From contig NW_027473611.1 in assembly GCF_050947335.1 (NCBI RefSeq), positions 124,001 to 188,000 of the forward strand: a stretch of DNA of 64,000 nt. Reading direction: 5' to 3'. A program made the translations under genes and the position numbers. Below, piece after piece: positions 42,401-54,995 of the stretch (the first letter of the stretch is position 1; every line of letters begins with the position of its first letter). Below the pieces are notes generated by a model that saw only the letters and a list, made by a program, of their open reading frames with translations, made no database searches and was not told the origin of the DNA. Source of the DNA: Megachile rotundata. Its lineage: Eukaryota; Arthropoda; Insecta; Hymenoptera; Megachilidae.

Positions 42401-43390
42401 GAATTGTCGTCCTATCGATCATATAAGCATAATATGGTTAATAATATGAGTTAGATTGTTAATAGTGAGTGTAATAAGCATAGTAATTATCGTTATACCG
42501 ATCATATAAGCATAAAATGGCTAATAATATGAGTTAGATTGATAATAATAAGAGTAATAAGTATATTAATTGTCGTTATATCGATCATATAAGCATAATA
42601 TGGCTAATAATATGAGTTAGATTAATAATAATAAGAGAAATGAGTATAGTAATTGTCGTCCTATCGATCATATAAGCATAATATGGCTAATAATATGAGT
42701 TAGATTGATAATAGTGAGTGTAATAAGTATAGTAATTGTCGTTCTATCGATCATATAAGCACAATATGCCTAATAATATGTGTTAGATTGATAACAATAA
42801 GAGTAATAAGTATATTAATTGTCGTTCTATCGATCATATAAGCATAATATGGCTAATAATATGAGTTAGATTGATAATAATAAGAGCAATGAGTATAGTA
42901 ATTGTCGTTTTACGGTCATATAACCATAATATGGCTAATAATATGAGTTAGATTGATAATAATAAGAGTAATAAGCATAGTAATTGTCGTTCTATCGGTC
43001 ATATAACCATAATATGGCTAATAATATGAGTTAGATTGATAATAATAAGAGTAATGAGTATAGTAATTGTCGTCCTATCGATCATGTAAGCATAATATGT
43101 CTAATAATATGAGTTAGATTGATAATAATAAGAGTAATGAGTATAGTAATTGTCGTCCTATCGATTATATAAGCATAATATGGCTAATAATATGAGTTAG
43201 ATTGATAATAATAAGAGTAATAAGCATAGTAATTGTCGTTCTATCGATCGTATAAGCATAATATGTGTAATAATATGAGTTAGATTGATAACAATAAGAG
43301 TAATGAGTATAGTAATTGTCGTCCTATCGATCATATAAGCATAATATGTCTAATAATATGAGTTAGATTGATAATAATAAGAGTAATAAG
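39450..43390. repeat. 47-unit tandem higher-order repeat, copy 2
   Basis: This copy lies directly behind copy 1. The junction is somewhere within the 41 bp common to both ends (39450-39490). It carries the private GTGGTTATATCG at 39750-39761 and its own short junction GTTTTACGGT at 42907. After 43390 the variant order switches to the family that makes up 43-50 kb. Confidence 0.88.
42907..42916. repeat. Single-base deletion at a monomer junction (C to T form)
   Basis: GTTTTACGGT, identical to 26391-26400. It sits exactly 3,900 bp after the 39007 deletion, in the second copy of the 47-unit repeat. It therefore descends from the same event or was converted by the same donor. Confidence 0.88.
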
Positions 43391-43459
43391 TATAGTAATT
43401 GACGTCCTATCGATCATATAAGCATAATATGGCTAATAATATGAGTTAGATTGATAATA

Positions 43460-45098
43460 ATGAGAGTAATAAGTAGAGTAATTGTCGCTATATCGATCAT
43501 ATAAGTATAATATGGCTAATAATATGAGTTAGATTGATAATAATAAGAGTAATGAGTATGGTAATTGTCGTCCTATCGATTATATAAGCATAATATGGCT
43601 AATAATATGAGTTAGATTGATAATAATAAGAGTAATGAGAATAGTAATTGTCGTCCTATCGATCATATAAGCATAATATGGTTAATAATATGAGTTAGAT
43701 TGTTAATAGCGAGTGTAATAAGCATAGTAATTGTCGTTATACCGATCATATAAGCATAAAATGGCTAATAATATGAGTTAGATTGATAATAACAAGAGTA
43801 GAAAGTATAGTAATTCTCGTTCTATCGGTCATATAACCATAATATGGCTAATAATATGAGTTAGATTGATAACAGTGAGTGTAATAAGTATAGTAATTGT
43901 CGTCCTATCGATCATATAAGCATAATATGGCTAATAATATGAGTTAGATTGATAATAATAAGAGTAATGAGTATAGTAATTGTCGTCCTATCGATTATAT
44001 AAGCATAAAATGGCTAATAATATTCGTTAGATTGATAATAATAAGAGTAATGAGTATAGTAATTGTCGTTCTATCGATCATATAAGCATAATATGGCTAA
44101 TAATATGAGTTAGATTGATAATAATAAGAGTAATGAGTATAGTAATTGTCGTCCTATCGATCATATAAGAATAATATGGCTAATAATATGAGTTAGATTG
44201 ATAATAATAAGAGTAGTAAGTATAGTAATTCTCGTTCTATCGGTCATATAACCATAATATGGCTAATAATATGAGTTAGATTGATAACAGTGAGTGTAAT
44301 AAGTATAGTAATTGTCGTCCTATCGATCATATAAGCATAATATGGCTAATAATATGAGTTAGATTGATAATAATAAGAGTAATGAGTATAGTAATTGTCG
44401 TCCTATCGATCATGTAAGCATAATATGTCTAATAATATGAGTTAGATTGATAATAATAAGAGTAATGAGTATAGTAATTGTCGTCCTATCGATTATATAA
44501 GCATAATATGGCTAATAATATGAGTTAGATTCATAATAATAAGAGTAATAAGCATAGTAATTGTCGTTCTATCGATCGTATAAGCATAATATGTGTAATA
44601 ATATGAGTTAGATTGATAACAAAAAGAGTAATGAGTATAGTAATTGTCGTCCTATCGATCATATAAGCATAATATGTCTAATAATATGAGTTAGATTGAT
44701 AATAATAAGAGTAATAAGTATAGTAATTGTCGTCCTATCGATCATATAAGCATAATATGGCTAATAATATGAGTTAGATTGATAATAATGAGAGTAATAA
44801 GTATAGTAATTGTCGTTCTATCGATCATATAAGCATAATATGGCTAATAATATGAGTTAGATTGATAATAATAAGAGCAATGAGTATAGTAATTGTCGTT
44901 CTATCGGTCATATAACCATAATATGGCTAATAATATGAGTTAGATTGATAACAGTGAGTGTAATAAGTAGAGTAATTGTCGCTATATCGATCATATAAGT
45001 ATAATATGGCTAATAATATGAGTTAGATTGATAATAATAAGAGTAATGAGTATGGTAATTGTCGTCCTATCGATTATATAAGCATAATATGGCTAATA
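43460..45098. repeat. 60-unit-offset duplication, copy 1 (approximate ends)
   Basis: This block matches about 48440-50078 at 4,980 bp (60 units). Anchors are GTTAATAGCGAG at 43708/48688 and GATTCATAATAAT at 44531/49511. Private differences here are GAAAGTATAG near 43800, TATTCGTTAG near 44023 and AACAAAAAGAG near 44620. The part from 44117 also joins the 28-unit duplication. Confidence 0.78.
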
Positions 45099-46440
45099 AT
45101 ATGAGTTAGATTAATAATAATAAGAGAAATGAGTATAGTAATTGTCGTCCTATCGATCATATAAGCATAATATGGCTAATAATATGAGTTAGATTGATAA
45201 TAGTGAGTGTAATAAGTATAGTAATTGTCGTTCTATCGATCATATAAGCACAATATGCCTAATAATATGTGTTAGATTGATAACAATAAGAGTAATAAGT
45301 ATATTAATTGTCGTTCTATCGATCATATAAGCATAATATGGCTAATAATATGAGTTAGATTGATAATAATAAGAGCAATGAGTATAGTAATTGTCGTTCT
45401 ATCGGTCATATAACCATAATATGGCTAATAATATGAGTTAGATTGATAATAATAAGAGTAATAAGCATAGTAATTGTCGTTCTATCGGTCATATAACCAT
45501 AATATGGCTAATAATATGAGTTAGATTGATAATAATAAGAGTAATGAGTATAGTAATTGTCGTCCTATCGATCATGTAAGCATAATATGTCTAATAATAT
45601 GAGTTAGATTGATAATAATAAGAGTAATGAGTATAGTAATTGTCGTCCTATCGATTATATAAGCATAATATGGCTAATAATATGAGTTAGATTGATAATA
45701 ATAAGAGTAATAAGCATAGTAATTGTCGTTCTATCGATCGTATAAGCATAATATGTGTAATAATATGAGTTAGATTGATAACAATAAGAGTAATGAGTGT
45801 AGTAATTGTCGTCCTATCGATCATATAAGCATAATATGGCTAATAATATGAGTTAGATTGATAATAATGAGAGTAATAAGTATAGTAATTGTCGTTCTAT
45901 CGATCATATAAGCATAATATGGCTAATAATATGAGTTAGATTGATAATAATAAGAGCAATGAGTATAGTAATTGTCGTTCTATCGGTCATATAACCATAA
46001 TATGGCTAATAATATGAGTTAGATTGATAACAGTGAGTGTAATAAGTAGAGTAATTGTCGCTATATCGATCATATAAGTATAATATGGCTAATAATATGA
46101 GTTAGATTGATAATAATAAGAGTAATGAGTATGGTAATTGTCGTCCTATCGATTATATAAGCATAATATGGCTAATAATATGAGTTAGATTGATAATAAT
46201 AAGAGTAATGAGTATAGTAATTGTCGTCCTATCGATCATATAAGCATAATATAGTTAATAATATGAGTTAGATTGTTAATAGCGAGTGTAATAAGCATAG
46301 TAATTGTCGTTATACCGATCATATAAGCATAAAATGGCTAATAATATGAGTTAGGTTGATAATAACAAGAGTAGTAAGTATAGTAATTCTCGTTCTATCG
46401 GTCATATAACCATAATATGGCTAATAATATGAGTTAGATT
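44117..46440. repeat. 28-unit (2,324 bp) tandem repeat, copy 1
   Basis: This block matches 46441 onwards at 2,324 bp (28 units). Anchors are the GATAATAATAAG run at 44117/46441, GATTCATAATAAT at 44531/46855, and TTAATAATAA at 45111/47435. From about 45840 the offset grows to 29 units (GTTAATAGCGAG at 46281/48688), because copy 2 has one additional unit near 48160-48250. The start is approximate by a few tens of bases. Confidence 0.8.
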
Positions 46441-48847
46441 GATAATAATAAGAGTAATGAGTATAGTAATTGTCGTCCTATCGATCATATAAGAATAATA
46501 TGGCTAATAATATGAGTTAGATTGATAATAATAAGAGTAGTAAGTATAGTAATTCTCGTTCTATCGGTCATATAACCATAATATGGCTAATAATATGAGT
46601 TAGATTGATAACAGTGAGTGTAATAAGTATAGTAATTGTCGTCCTATCGATCATATAAGCATAATATGGCTAATAATATGAGTTAGATTGATAATAATAA
46701 GAGTAATGAGTATAGTAATTGTCGTCCTATCGATCATGTAAGCATAATATGTCTAATAATATGAGTTAGATTGATAATAATAAGAGTAATGAGTATAGTA
46801 ATTGTCGTCCTATCGATTATATAAGCATAATATGGCTAATAATATGAGTTAGATTCATAATAATAAGAGTAATAAGCATAGTAATTGTCGTTCTATCGAT
46901 CGTATAAGCATAATATGTGTAATAATATGAGTTAGATTGATAACAATAAGAGTAATGAGTATAGTAATTGTCGTCCTATCGATCATATAAGCATAATATG
47001 TCTAATAATATGAGTTAGATTGATAATAATAAGAGTAATAAGTATAGTAATTGTCGTCCTATCGATCATATAAGCATAATATGGCTAATAATATGAGTTA
47101 GATTGATAATAATGAGAGTAATAAGTATAGTAATTGTCGTTCTATCGATCATATAAGCATAATATGGCTAATAATATGAGTTAGATTGATAATAATAAGA
47201 GCAATGAGTATAGTAATTGTCGTTCTATCGGTCATATAACCATAATATGGCTAATAATATGAGTTAGATTGATAACAGTGAGTGTAATAAGTAGAGTAAT
47301 TGTCGCTATATCGATCATATAAGTATAATATGGCTAATAATATGAGTTAGATTGATAATAATAAGAGTAATGAGTATGGTAATTGTCGTCCTATCGATTA
47401 TATAAGCATAATATGGCTAATAATATGAGTTAGATTAATAATAATAAGAGAAATGAGTATAGTAATTGTCGTCCTATCGATCATATAAGCATAATATGGC
47501 TAATAATATGAGTTAGATTGATAATAGTGAGTGTAATAAGTATAGTAATTGTCGTTCTATCGATCATATAAGCACAATATGCCTAATAATATGTGTTAGA
47601 TTGATAACAATAAGAGTAATAAGTATATTAATTGTCGTTCTATCGATCATATAAGCATAATATGGCTAATAATATGAGTTAGATTGATAATAATAAGAGC
47701 AATGAGTATAGTAATTGTCGTTCTATCGGTCATATAACCATAATATGGCTAATAATATGAGTTAGATTGATAATAATAAGAGTAATAAGCATAGTAATTG
47801 TCGTTCTATCGGTCATATAACCATAATATGGCTAATAATATGAGTTAGATTGATAATAATAAGAGTAATGAGTATAGTAATTGTCGTCCTATCGATCATG
47901 TAAGCATAATATGTCTAATAATATGAGTTAGATTGATAATAATAAGAGTAATGAGTATAGTAATTGTCGTCCTATCGATTATATAAGCATAATATGGCTA
48001 ATAATATGAGTTAGATTGATAATAATAAGAGTAATAAGCATAGTAATTGTCGTTCTATCGATCGTATAAGCATAATATGTGTAATAATATGAGTTAGATT
48101 GATAACAATAAGAGTAATGAGTGTAGTAATTGTCGTCCTATCGATCATATAAGCATAATATGTCTAATAATATGAGTTAGATTGATAATAATAAGAGTAA
48201 TAAGTATAGTAATTGTCGTCCTATCGATCATATAAGCATAATATGGCTAATAATATGAGTTAGATTGGTAATAATGAGAGTAATAAGTATAGTAATTGTC
48301 GTTCTATCGATCATATAAGCATAATATGGCTAATAATATGAGTTAGATTGATAATAATAAGAGCAATGAGTATAGTAATTGTCGTTCTATCGGTCATATA
48401 ACCATAATATGGCTAATAATATGAGTTAGATTGATAACAGTGAGTGTAATAAGTAGAGTAATTGTCGCTATATCGATCATATAAGTATAATATGGCTAAT
48501 AATATGAGTTAGATTGATAATAATAAGAGTAATGAGTATGGTAATTGTCGTCCTATCGATTATATAAGCATAATATGGCTAATAATATGAGTTAGATTGA
48601 TAATAATAAGAGTAATGAGTATAGTAATTGTCGTCCTATCGATCATATAAGCATAATATGGTTAATAATATGAGTTAGATTGTTAATAGCGAGTGTAATA
48701 AGCATAGTAATTGTCGTTATACCGATCATATAAGCATAAAATGGCTAATAATATGAGTTAGGTTGATAATAACAAGAGTAGTAAGTATAGTAATTCTCGT
48801 TCTATCGGTCATATAACCATAATATGGCTAATAATATGAGTTAGATT
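46441..48847. repeat. 28/29-unit tandem repeat, copy 2
   Basis: This is the partner of about 44117-46440, with one extra unit. It carries a private GATTGGTAATAATGAG near 48264. The GAGTGTAGTAATTG variant near 48121 is shared with copy 1 near 45797. The right end merges with the second copy of the 60-unit duplication. Confidence 0.76.
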
Positions 48848-50078
48848 GATAACAGTGAGTGTAATAAGTATAGTAATTGTCGTCCTATCGATCATATAAG
48901 CATAATATGGCTAATAATATGAGTTAGATTGATAATAATAAGAGTAATGAGTATAGTAATTGTCGTCCTATCGATTATATAAGCATAAAATGGCTAATAA
49001 TATGAGTTAGATTGATAATAATAAGAGTAATGAGTATAGTAATTGTCGTTCTATCGATCATATAAGCATAATATGGCTAATAATATGAGTTAGATTGATA
49101 ATAATAAGAGTAATGAGTATAGTAATTGTCGTCCTATCGATCATATAAGAATAATATGGCTAATAATATGAGTTAGATTGATAATAATAAGAGTAGTAAG
49201 TATAGTAATTCTCGTTCTATCGGTCATATAACCATAATATGGCTAATAATATGAGTTAGATTGATAACAGTGAGTGTAATAAGTATAGTAATTGTCGTCC
49301 TATCGATCATATAAGCATAATATGGCTAATAATATGAGTTAGATTGATAATAATAAGAGTAATGAGTATAGTAATTGTCGTCCTATCGATCATGTAAGCA
49401 TAATATGTCTAATAATATGAGTTAGATTGATAATAATAAGAGTAATGAGTATAGTAATTGTCGTCCTATCGATTATATAAGCATAATATGGCTAATAATA
49501 TGAGTTAGATTCATAATAATAAGAGTAATAAGCATAGTAATTGTCGTTCTATCGATCGTATAAGCATAATATGTGTAATAATATGAGTTAGATTGATAAC
49601 AATAAGAGTAATGAGTATAGTAATTGTCGTCCTATCGATCATATAAGCATAATATGTCTAATAATATGAGTTAGATTGATAATAATAAGAGTAATAAGTA
49701 TAGTAATTGTCGTCCTATCGATCATATAAGCATAATATGGCTAATAATATGAGTTAGATTGATAATAATGAGAGTAATAAGTATAGTAATTGTCGTTCTA
49801 TCGATCATATAAGCATAATATGGCTAATAATATGAGTTAGATTGATAATAATAAGAGCAATGAGTATAGTAATTGTCGTTCTATCGGTCATATAACCATA
49901 ATATGGCAAATAATATGAGTTAGATTGATAACAGTGAGTGTAATAAGTAGAGTAATTGTCGCTATATCGATCATATAAGTATAATATGGCTAATAATATG
50001 AGTTAGATTGATAATAATAAGAGTAATGAGTATGGTAATTGTCGTCCTATCGATTATATAAGCATAATATGGCTAATA
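48440..50078. repeat. 60-unit-offset duplication, copy 2 (approximate ends)
   Basis: This is the partner of about 43460-45098. A private GGCAAATAATATG occurs near 49907. The GTTAATAGCGAG marker is at 48688 here. Later copies at 50182 and 51178 lie 18 and 12 units apart, so the module recurs without a fixed higher-order period. Confidence 0.76.
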
Positions 50079-52841
50079 ATATGAGTTAGATTGATAATAA
50101 TAAGAGTAATGAGTATAGTAATTGTCGTCCTATCGATCATATAAGCATAATATGGTTAATAATATGAGTTAGATTGTTAATAGCGAGTGTAATAAGCATA
50201 GAAATTGTCGTTATACCGATCATATAAGCATAAAATGGCTAATAATATGAGTTAGATTGATAATAATAAGAGTAATGAGTATAGTAATTGTCGTCCTATC
50301 GATTATATAAGCATAAAATGGCTAATAATATGAGTTAGATTGATAATAATAAGAGTAATGAGTATAGTAATTGTCGTTCTATCGATCATATAAGCATAAT
50401 ATGGCTAATAATATGAGTTAGATTGATAATAATAAGAGTAATGAGTATAGTAATTGTCGTCCTATCGATCATATAAGAATAATATGGCTAATAATATGAG
50501 TTAGATTGATAATAATAAGAGTAGTAAGTATAGTAATTCTCGTTCTATCGGTCATATAACCATAATATGGCTAATAATATGAGTTAGATTGATAACAGTG
50601 AGTGTAATAAGTATAGTACTTGTCGTCCTATCGATCATATAAGCATAATATGGCTAATAATATGAGTTAGATTGATAATAATAAGAGTAATGAGTATAGT
50701 AATTGTCGTCCTATCGATCATGTAAGCATAATATGTCTAATAATATGAGTTAGATTGATAATAATAAGAGTAATGAGTATAGTAATTGTCGTCCTATCGA
50801 TTATATAAGCATAATATGGCTAATAATATGAGTTAGATTGATAATAATAAGAGCAATGAGTATAGTAATTGTCGTTCTATCGGTCATATAACCATAATAT
50901 GGCTAATAATATGAGTTAGATTGATAACAGTGAGTGTAATAAGTAGAGTAATTGTCGCTATATCGATCATATAAGTATAATATGGCTAATAATATGAGTT
51001 AGATTGATAATAATAGGAGTAATGAGTATGGTAATTGTCGTCCTATCGATTATATAAGCATAATATGGCTAATAATATGAGTTAGATTGATAATAATAAG
51101 AGTAATGAGTACAGTAATTGTCGTCCTATCGATCATATAAGCATAATATGGTTAATAATATGAGTTAGATTGTTAATAGCGAGTGTAATAAGCATAGTAA
51201 TTGTTGTTATACCGATCATATAAGCATAAAATGGCTAATAATATGAGTTAGATTGATAATAATAAGAGTAATAAGTATATTAATTGTCGTTATATCGATC
51301 ATATAAGCATAATATGGCTAATAATATGAGTTAGATTAATAATAATAAGAGAAATGAGTATAGTAATTGTCGTTCTATCGATCATATAAGCATAATATGG
51401 CTAATAATATGAGTTAGATTGATAAGAACAAGTGTAATAAGTATAGTAATTGTCGTTCTATCGATCATATAAGCATAGTATGGCTAATAATATGAGTTAG
51501 ATTGATAAGAATAAGTGTAATAAGTATAGTAATTGTCGTTCTATCGATCATATAAGCACAATATGGCTAATAATTGAAGTTAGATTGATAATAATGAGAG
51601 TAATAAGTATAGTAATTGTCGTTCTATCAATCATATAAGCATAATATGGCTAATAATATTAGTTAGATTGATAATAATAAGAGGAATGAGTATAGTAATT
51701 GTCGCCCTATCGATCATATAAGAATAATATGGCTAATAATATGAGTTAGATTGATAATAATAAGAGTAGTAAGTATAGTAATTGTCGTCCTATCGATCAT
51801 ATAAGCATAATATGGCTAATAATATGAGTTAGATTGATAATAATAAGAGTAATAAGCATAGTAATTGTCGTTCTATCGGTCATATAACCATAATATGGCT
51901 AATAATATGAGTTAGATTGATAATGATAAAAGTAATGAGTATAGTAATTGTCGTCCTATCGATCATATAAGCATAATATGGTTAATAATATGAGTTAGAT
52001 TGTTAATAGTGAGTGTAATAAGCATAGTAATTGTCGTTATACCGATCATATAAGCATAAAATGGCTAATAATATGAGTTAGATTGATAATAATAAGAGTA
52101 ATAAGTATATTAATTGTCGTTATATCGATCATATAAGCATAATATGGCTAATAATATGAGTTAGATTAATAATAATAAGAGAAATGACTATAGTAATTGT
52201 CGTAATATCGATCATATAAGCATAATATGGCTAATAATATGAGTTAGATTGATAATAGTGAGTGTAATAAGTATAGTAATTGTCGTTCTATCGGTCATAT
52301 AACCATAATATGGCTAATAATATGAGTTAGATTGATAATAATAAGAGCAATGAGTATAGTAATTGTCGTCCTATCGATCATATAAGAATAATATGGCTAA
52401 TAATATGAGTTAGATTGATAATAACAAGAGTAGTAAGTATAGTAATTCTCGTTCTATCGGTCATATAACCATAATATGGCTAATAATATGAGTTAGATTG
52501 ATAACAGTGAGTGTAATAAGTATAGTAATTGTCGTCCTATCGATCATATAAGCATAATATGGCTAATAATATGAGTTAGATTGATAATAATAAGAGTAAT
52601 GAGTATAGTAATTGTCGTCCTATCGATCATATAAGCATAATATGTCTAATAATATGAGTTAGATTGATAATAATAAGAGTAATAAGTATAGTAATTGTCG
52701 TCCTATCGATCATATAAGCATAATATGGCTAATAATATGAGTTAGATTGATAATAATGAGAGTAATAAGTATAGTAATTGTCGTTCTATCGATCATATAA
52801 GCATAATATGGCTAATAATATGAGTTAGATTGATAATAATA
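50079..52841. repeat. Mosaic satellite segment up to the assembly gap
   Basis: This is 83-bp units only. The sub-block at about 51240-52250 recombines modules typical of 5-20 kb (GATAAGAACAAG and GATAAGAATAAG units, then an AATTGAAGTTAG unit near 51568, then the GGTTAAT/GATTGTTAATAG pair near 51979) with private variants such as GATAATGATAAAAG near 51920 and GTCGTAATATCG near 52200. The last 55 bp before the gap are unit bases 1-55. No Array II diagnostic motif is present, so the family switch is not gradual on this side. Confidence 0.85.
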
Positions 52842-52941
52842 NNNNNNNNNNNNNNNNNNNNNNNNNNNNNNNNNNNNNNNNNNNNNNNNNNNNNNNNNNN
52901 NNNNNNNNNNNNNNNNNNNNNNNNNNNNNNNNNNNNNNNNN
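52842..52941. other. Assembly gap of exactly 100 N
   Basis: One hundred consecutive undetermined bases, a common placeholder length for a gap of unknown size. The left flank ends at unit base 55 and the right flank starts at unit base 67. An in-register join needs 11 bases plus any multiple of 83, and 100 does not fit. Either the length is a placeholder or a register shift is hidden inside. The two flanks belong to different monomer families. Confidence 0.97.
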
Positions 52942-54309
52942 TATAGTAATTGTCGTTCTATCGATCATATAAGCATAATATGGTTAATAATATGAGTTAG
53001 ATTAATAATAATAAGAGTAATAAGTATAGTAATTGTCGTTCTATCGATCATATAAGCATAATATGGCTAATAATATGTGTTCGATTGATAATAGTAAGAG
53101 TAATAAGTATAGTAATTGTCGTTCAATCGATCATATCCACATAATATGGCCAATAATATGAGTTAGATTGATAATAATAAGAGTAAGAAGTATAGTAATT
53201 GTCGTCCTATCGATCATATCCACATAATATGGCCAATAATATGAGTTAGATTGATAATAATAAGAGTAGCAAGTATAGTAATTGTCTTTCTATCGATCAT
53301 ATAAGCATAATATGGCTAATAATATGAGTTAGATTGATAATAATAAGAGTAACAACTATAGTAATTGTCCTTCTATCAATAATATAAGCATAATATGGCT
53401 AATAATATGAGAAAGATTGATAATAATAAGAGTAATAAGTATAGTAATTGTCGTCCTATCGATCATATCCACATAATATGGCCAATAATATGAGTTAGAT
53501 TGATAATAATAAGAGTAACAAGTATAGTAATTGTCTTTCTATCGATCATATAAGCATAATATGGCTAATAATATATGTTAGATTGATAATAAAAGGAGTA
53601 ACAACTATAGTAATTGTCCTTCTATCAATAATGTAAGCATAATATGGCTAATAATATGAGTTAGATTGATAATAATAAGCGTAACACGTATAGTAATTGT
53701 CCTTCTTTCGATAATATAAGCATAATATGGCCAATAATATGAGTTAGATTGATAATAATAAGAGTAATAAGTATAGTAATTGTCGTTCTATCGATCATAT
53801 AAGCATAATATGGCTAATAATATGAGTTAGATTGATAATAATATGAGTAACAAGTATAGTAATTGTCGTTCCATCGATAATATAAGCATAATATGGCTAA
53901 TAATATGAGTTAGATTGATAATAGTAAGAGTAATAAGTATAGTAATTGTCGTTCTATCGATAATATAAGCATAATATGGCCAATAATATGAGTTAGATTG
54001 ATAATAATAAGAGTAATAAGTATAGTAATTGTCGTCCTATCGATCATATCCACATAATATGGCCAATAATATGAGTTAGATTGATAATAATAAGAGTAAC
54101 AAGTATAGTAATTGTCTTTCCATCGATCATATAAGCATAATATGGCTAATAATATGAGTTAGATTGATAATAATAAGAGTAACAACTATAGTAATTGTCC
54201 TTCTATCAATAATATAAGCATAATATGGCTAATAATATGAGATAGATTGATAATAATAAGAGTAATAAGTATAGTAATTGTCGTTCTATCGATCATATCT
54301 GCATAATAT

Positions 54310-54323
54310 GGAAATAATATGAG
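54310..54323. repeat. One-base-deleted monomer, GGAAATAAT type
   Basis: GGAAATAATATGAG stands where GGCTAATAATATGAG or GGCCAATAATATGAG is expected, giving an 82-bp unit. It is always coupled to ATATCTGCATAATATGG just upstream. The same unit recurs at 58542, 60699 and 61777. These four account for the whole register loss in Array II. Confidence 0.88.
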
Positions 54324-54489
54324 TTAGATTGATAATAATAAGAGTAATAAGTATAGTAATTGTCGTACTATCGATCATATAAGCATAATATGGCTAATAA
54401 TATGAGTTAGATTGATAATAGTAAGAGCAATAAGTATAGTAATTGTCGTTCAATCGATCATATAAGCATAATGTGGCTAATAATATGAG

Positions 54490-54729
54490 TTAGATTGATA
54501 ACAGTAAGAGTAACAAGTATAGCAATTGTCGTTCTATCGATAATATAAGCATAATATGGCTAATAATATGAGTTAGATTGATAATAATAAGAGTAATGAG
54601 TATAGTAATTGTCGTCCTATCGATCATATCCACATAATATGGCCAATAATATGAGTTAGATTGATAACAATAAGAGTAATAAGTATAGTAATTGTCGTTC
54701 AATCGATCATATCCACATAATATGGCCAA
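54490..54729. repeat. 240-bp block present in three near-identical copies
   Basis: This nearly three-unit block recurs at 58722-58961 and 63700-63939; most of it also recurs at 61874-62086. Each copy leaves a 79-codon frame open on the minus strand starting at TTG. The frame is open because GGCTAAT became GGCCAAT, and other variants removed stops that the common unit supplies on that strand. Copy 2 differs at 58944, a change that happens to be synonymous. The peptide is low-complexity (Tyr, Asn, Ile, Leu), with no recognisable domain. I treat it as non-coding satellite. Confidence 0.85.
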
Positions 54730-54995
54730 TAATATGAGTTAGATTGATAATAATAAGAGTAATAAGTATAGTAATTGTCGTCCTATCGATCATATCCACA
54801 TAATATGGCCAATAATATGAGTTAGATTGATAATAATAAGAGTAATAAGTATAGTAATTGTCGTCCTATCGATCATATCCACATAATATGGCCAATAATA
54901 TGAGTTTGATTGATAATAATAAGAGTAACAAGTATAGTAATTGTCGTTCCATCGATAATATAAGCATAATATGGCTAATAATATGAGTTAGATTG

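Larger units (their letters stand above)
1..52841. repeat. Satellite array I: 83-bp head-to-tail tandem repeat
   Basis: Starts of the TATCGATCAT/TATCGGTCAT element recur every 83 bp from base 1. I checked the phase at 84, 167, 8716, 20336, 26146, 28055, 39093 and 52787, and all fit 83n+1 after correcting for four single-base indels (near 26396, 27582, 39012 and 42912). That gives 636 complete units plus a 55-bp partial unit. The commonest unit is about 73% A+T, with G exceeding C roughly two to one on this strand. Recurrent variants include GGTCATATAACC for GATCATATAAGC, AACAGTGAGTG for AATAATAAGAG, GTCGTCC/GTCGTTC/ATTCTCG at the unit end, and GATTGTTAATAG. They are arranged in long blocks that are themselves duplicated. 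No gene, RNA gene, mobile element or unique sequence was seen in this stretch. The type of DNA is certain; a centromeric role is inference only. Confidence 0.98.
52976..54995. repeat. 51-unit-offset duplication in Array II, copy 1
   Basis: This block matches about 57208-59227 at 4,232 bp (51 units minus one base, because each copy contains the GGAAATAAT deletion, at 54310 and 58542). Anchors are TATGGTTAAT at 52979/57211, AATAAAAGGAG near 53589/57821, and GAGTTTGATTG near 54903/59135. About four to five units at 53960-54290 differ in type from 58190-58530, while both flanks match. This looks like a conversion tract or internal reshuffling. Confidence 0.8.

Noticed and set aside
1..52841. CRISPR array
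   Set aside because: Repeats are contiguous 83-bp units with no unique spacers, and no cas gene is present. Variation is spread through the unit rather than confined to spacer positions.
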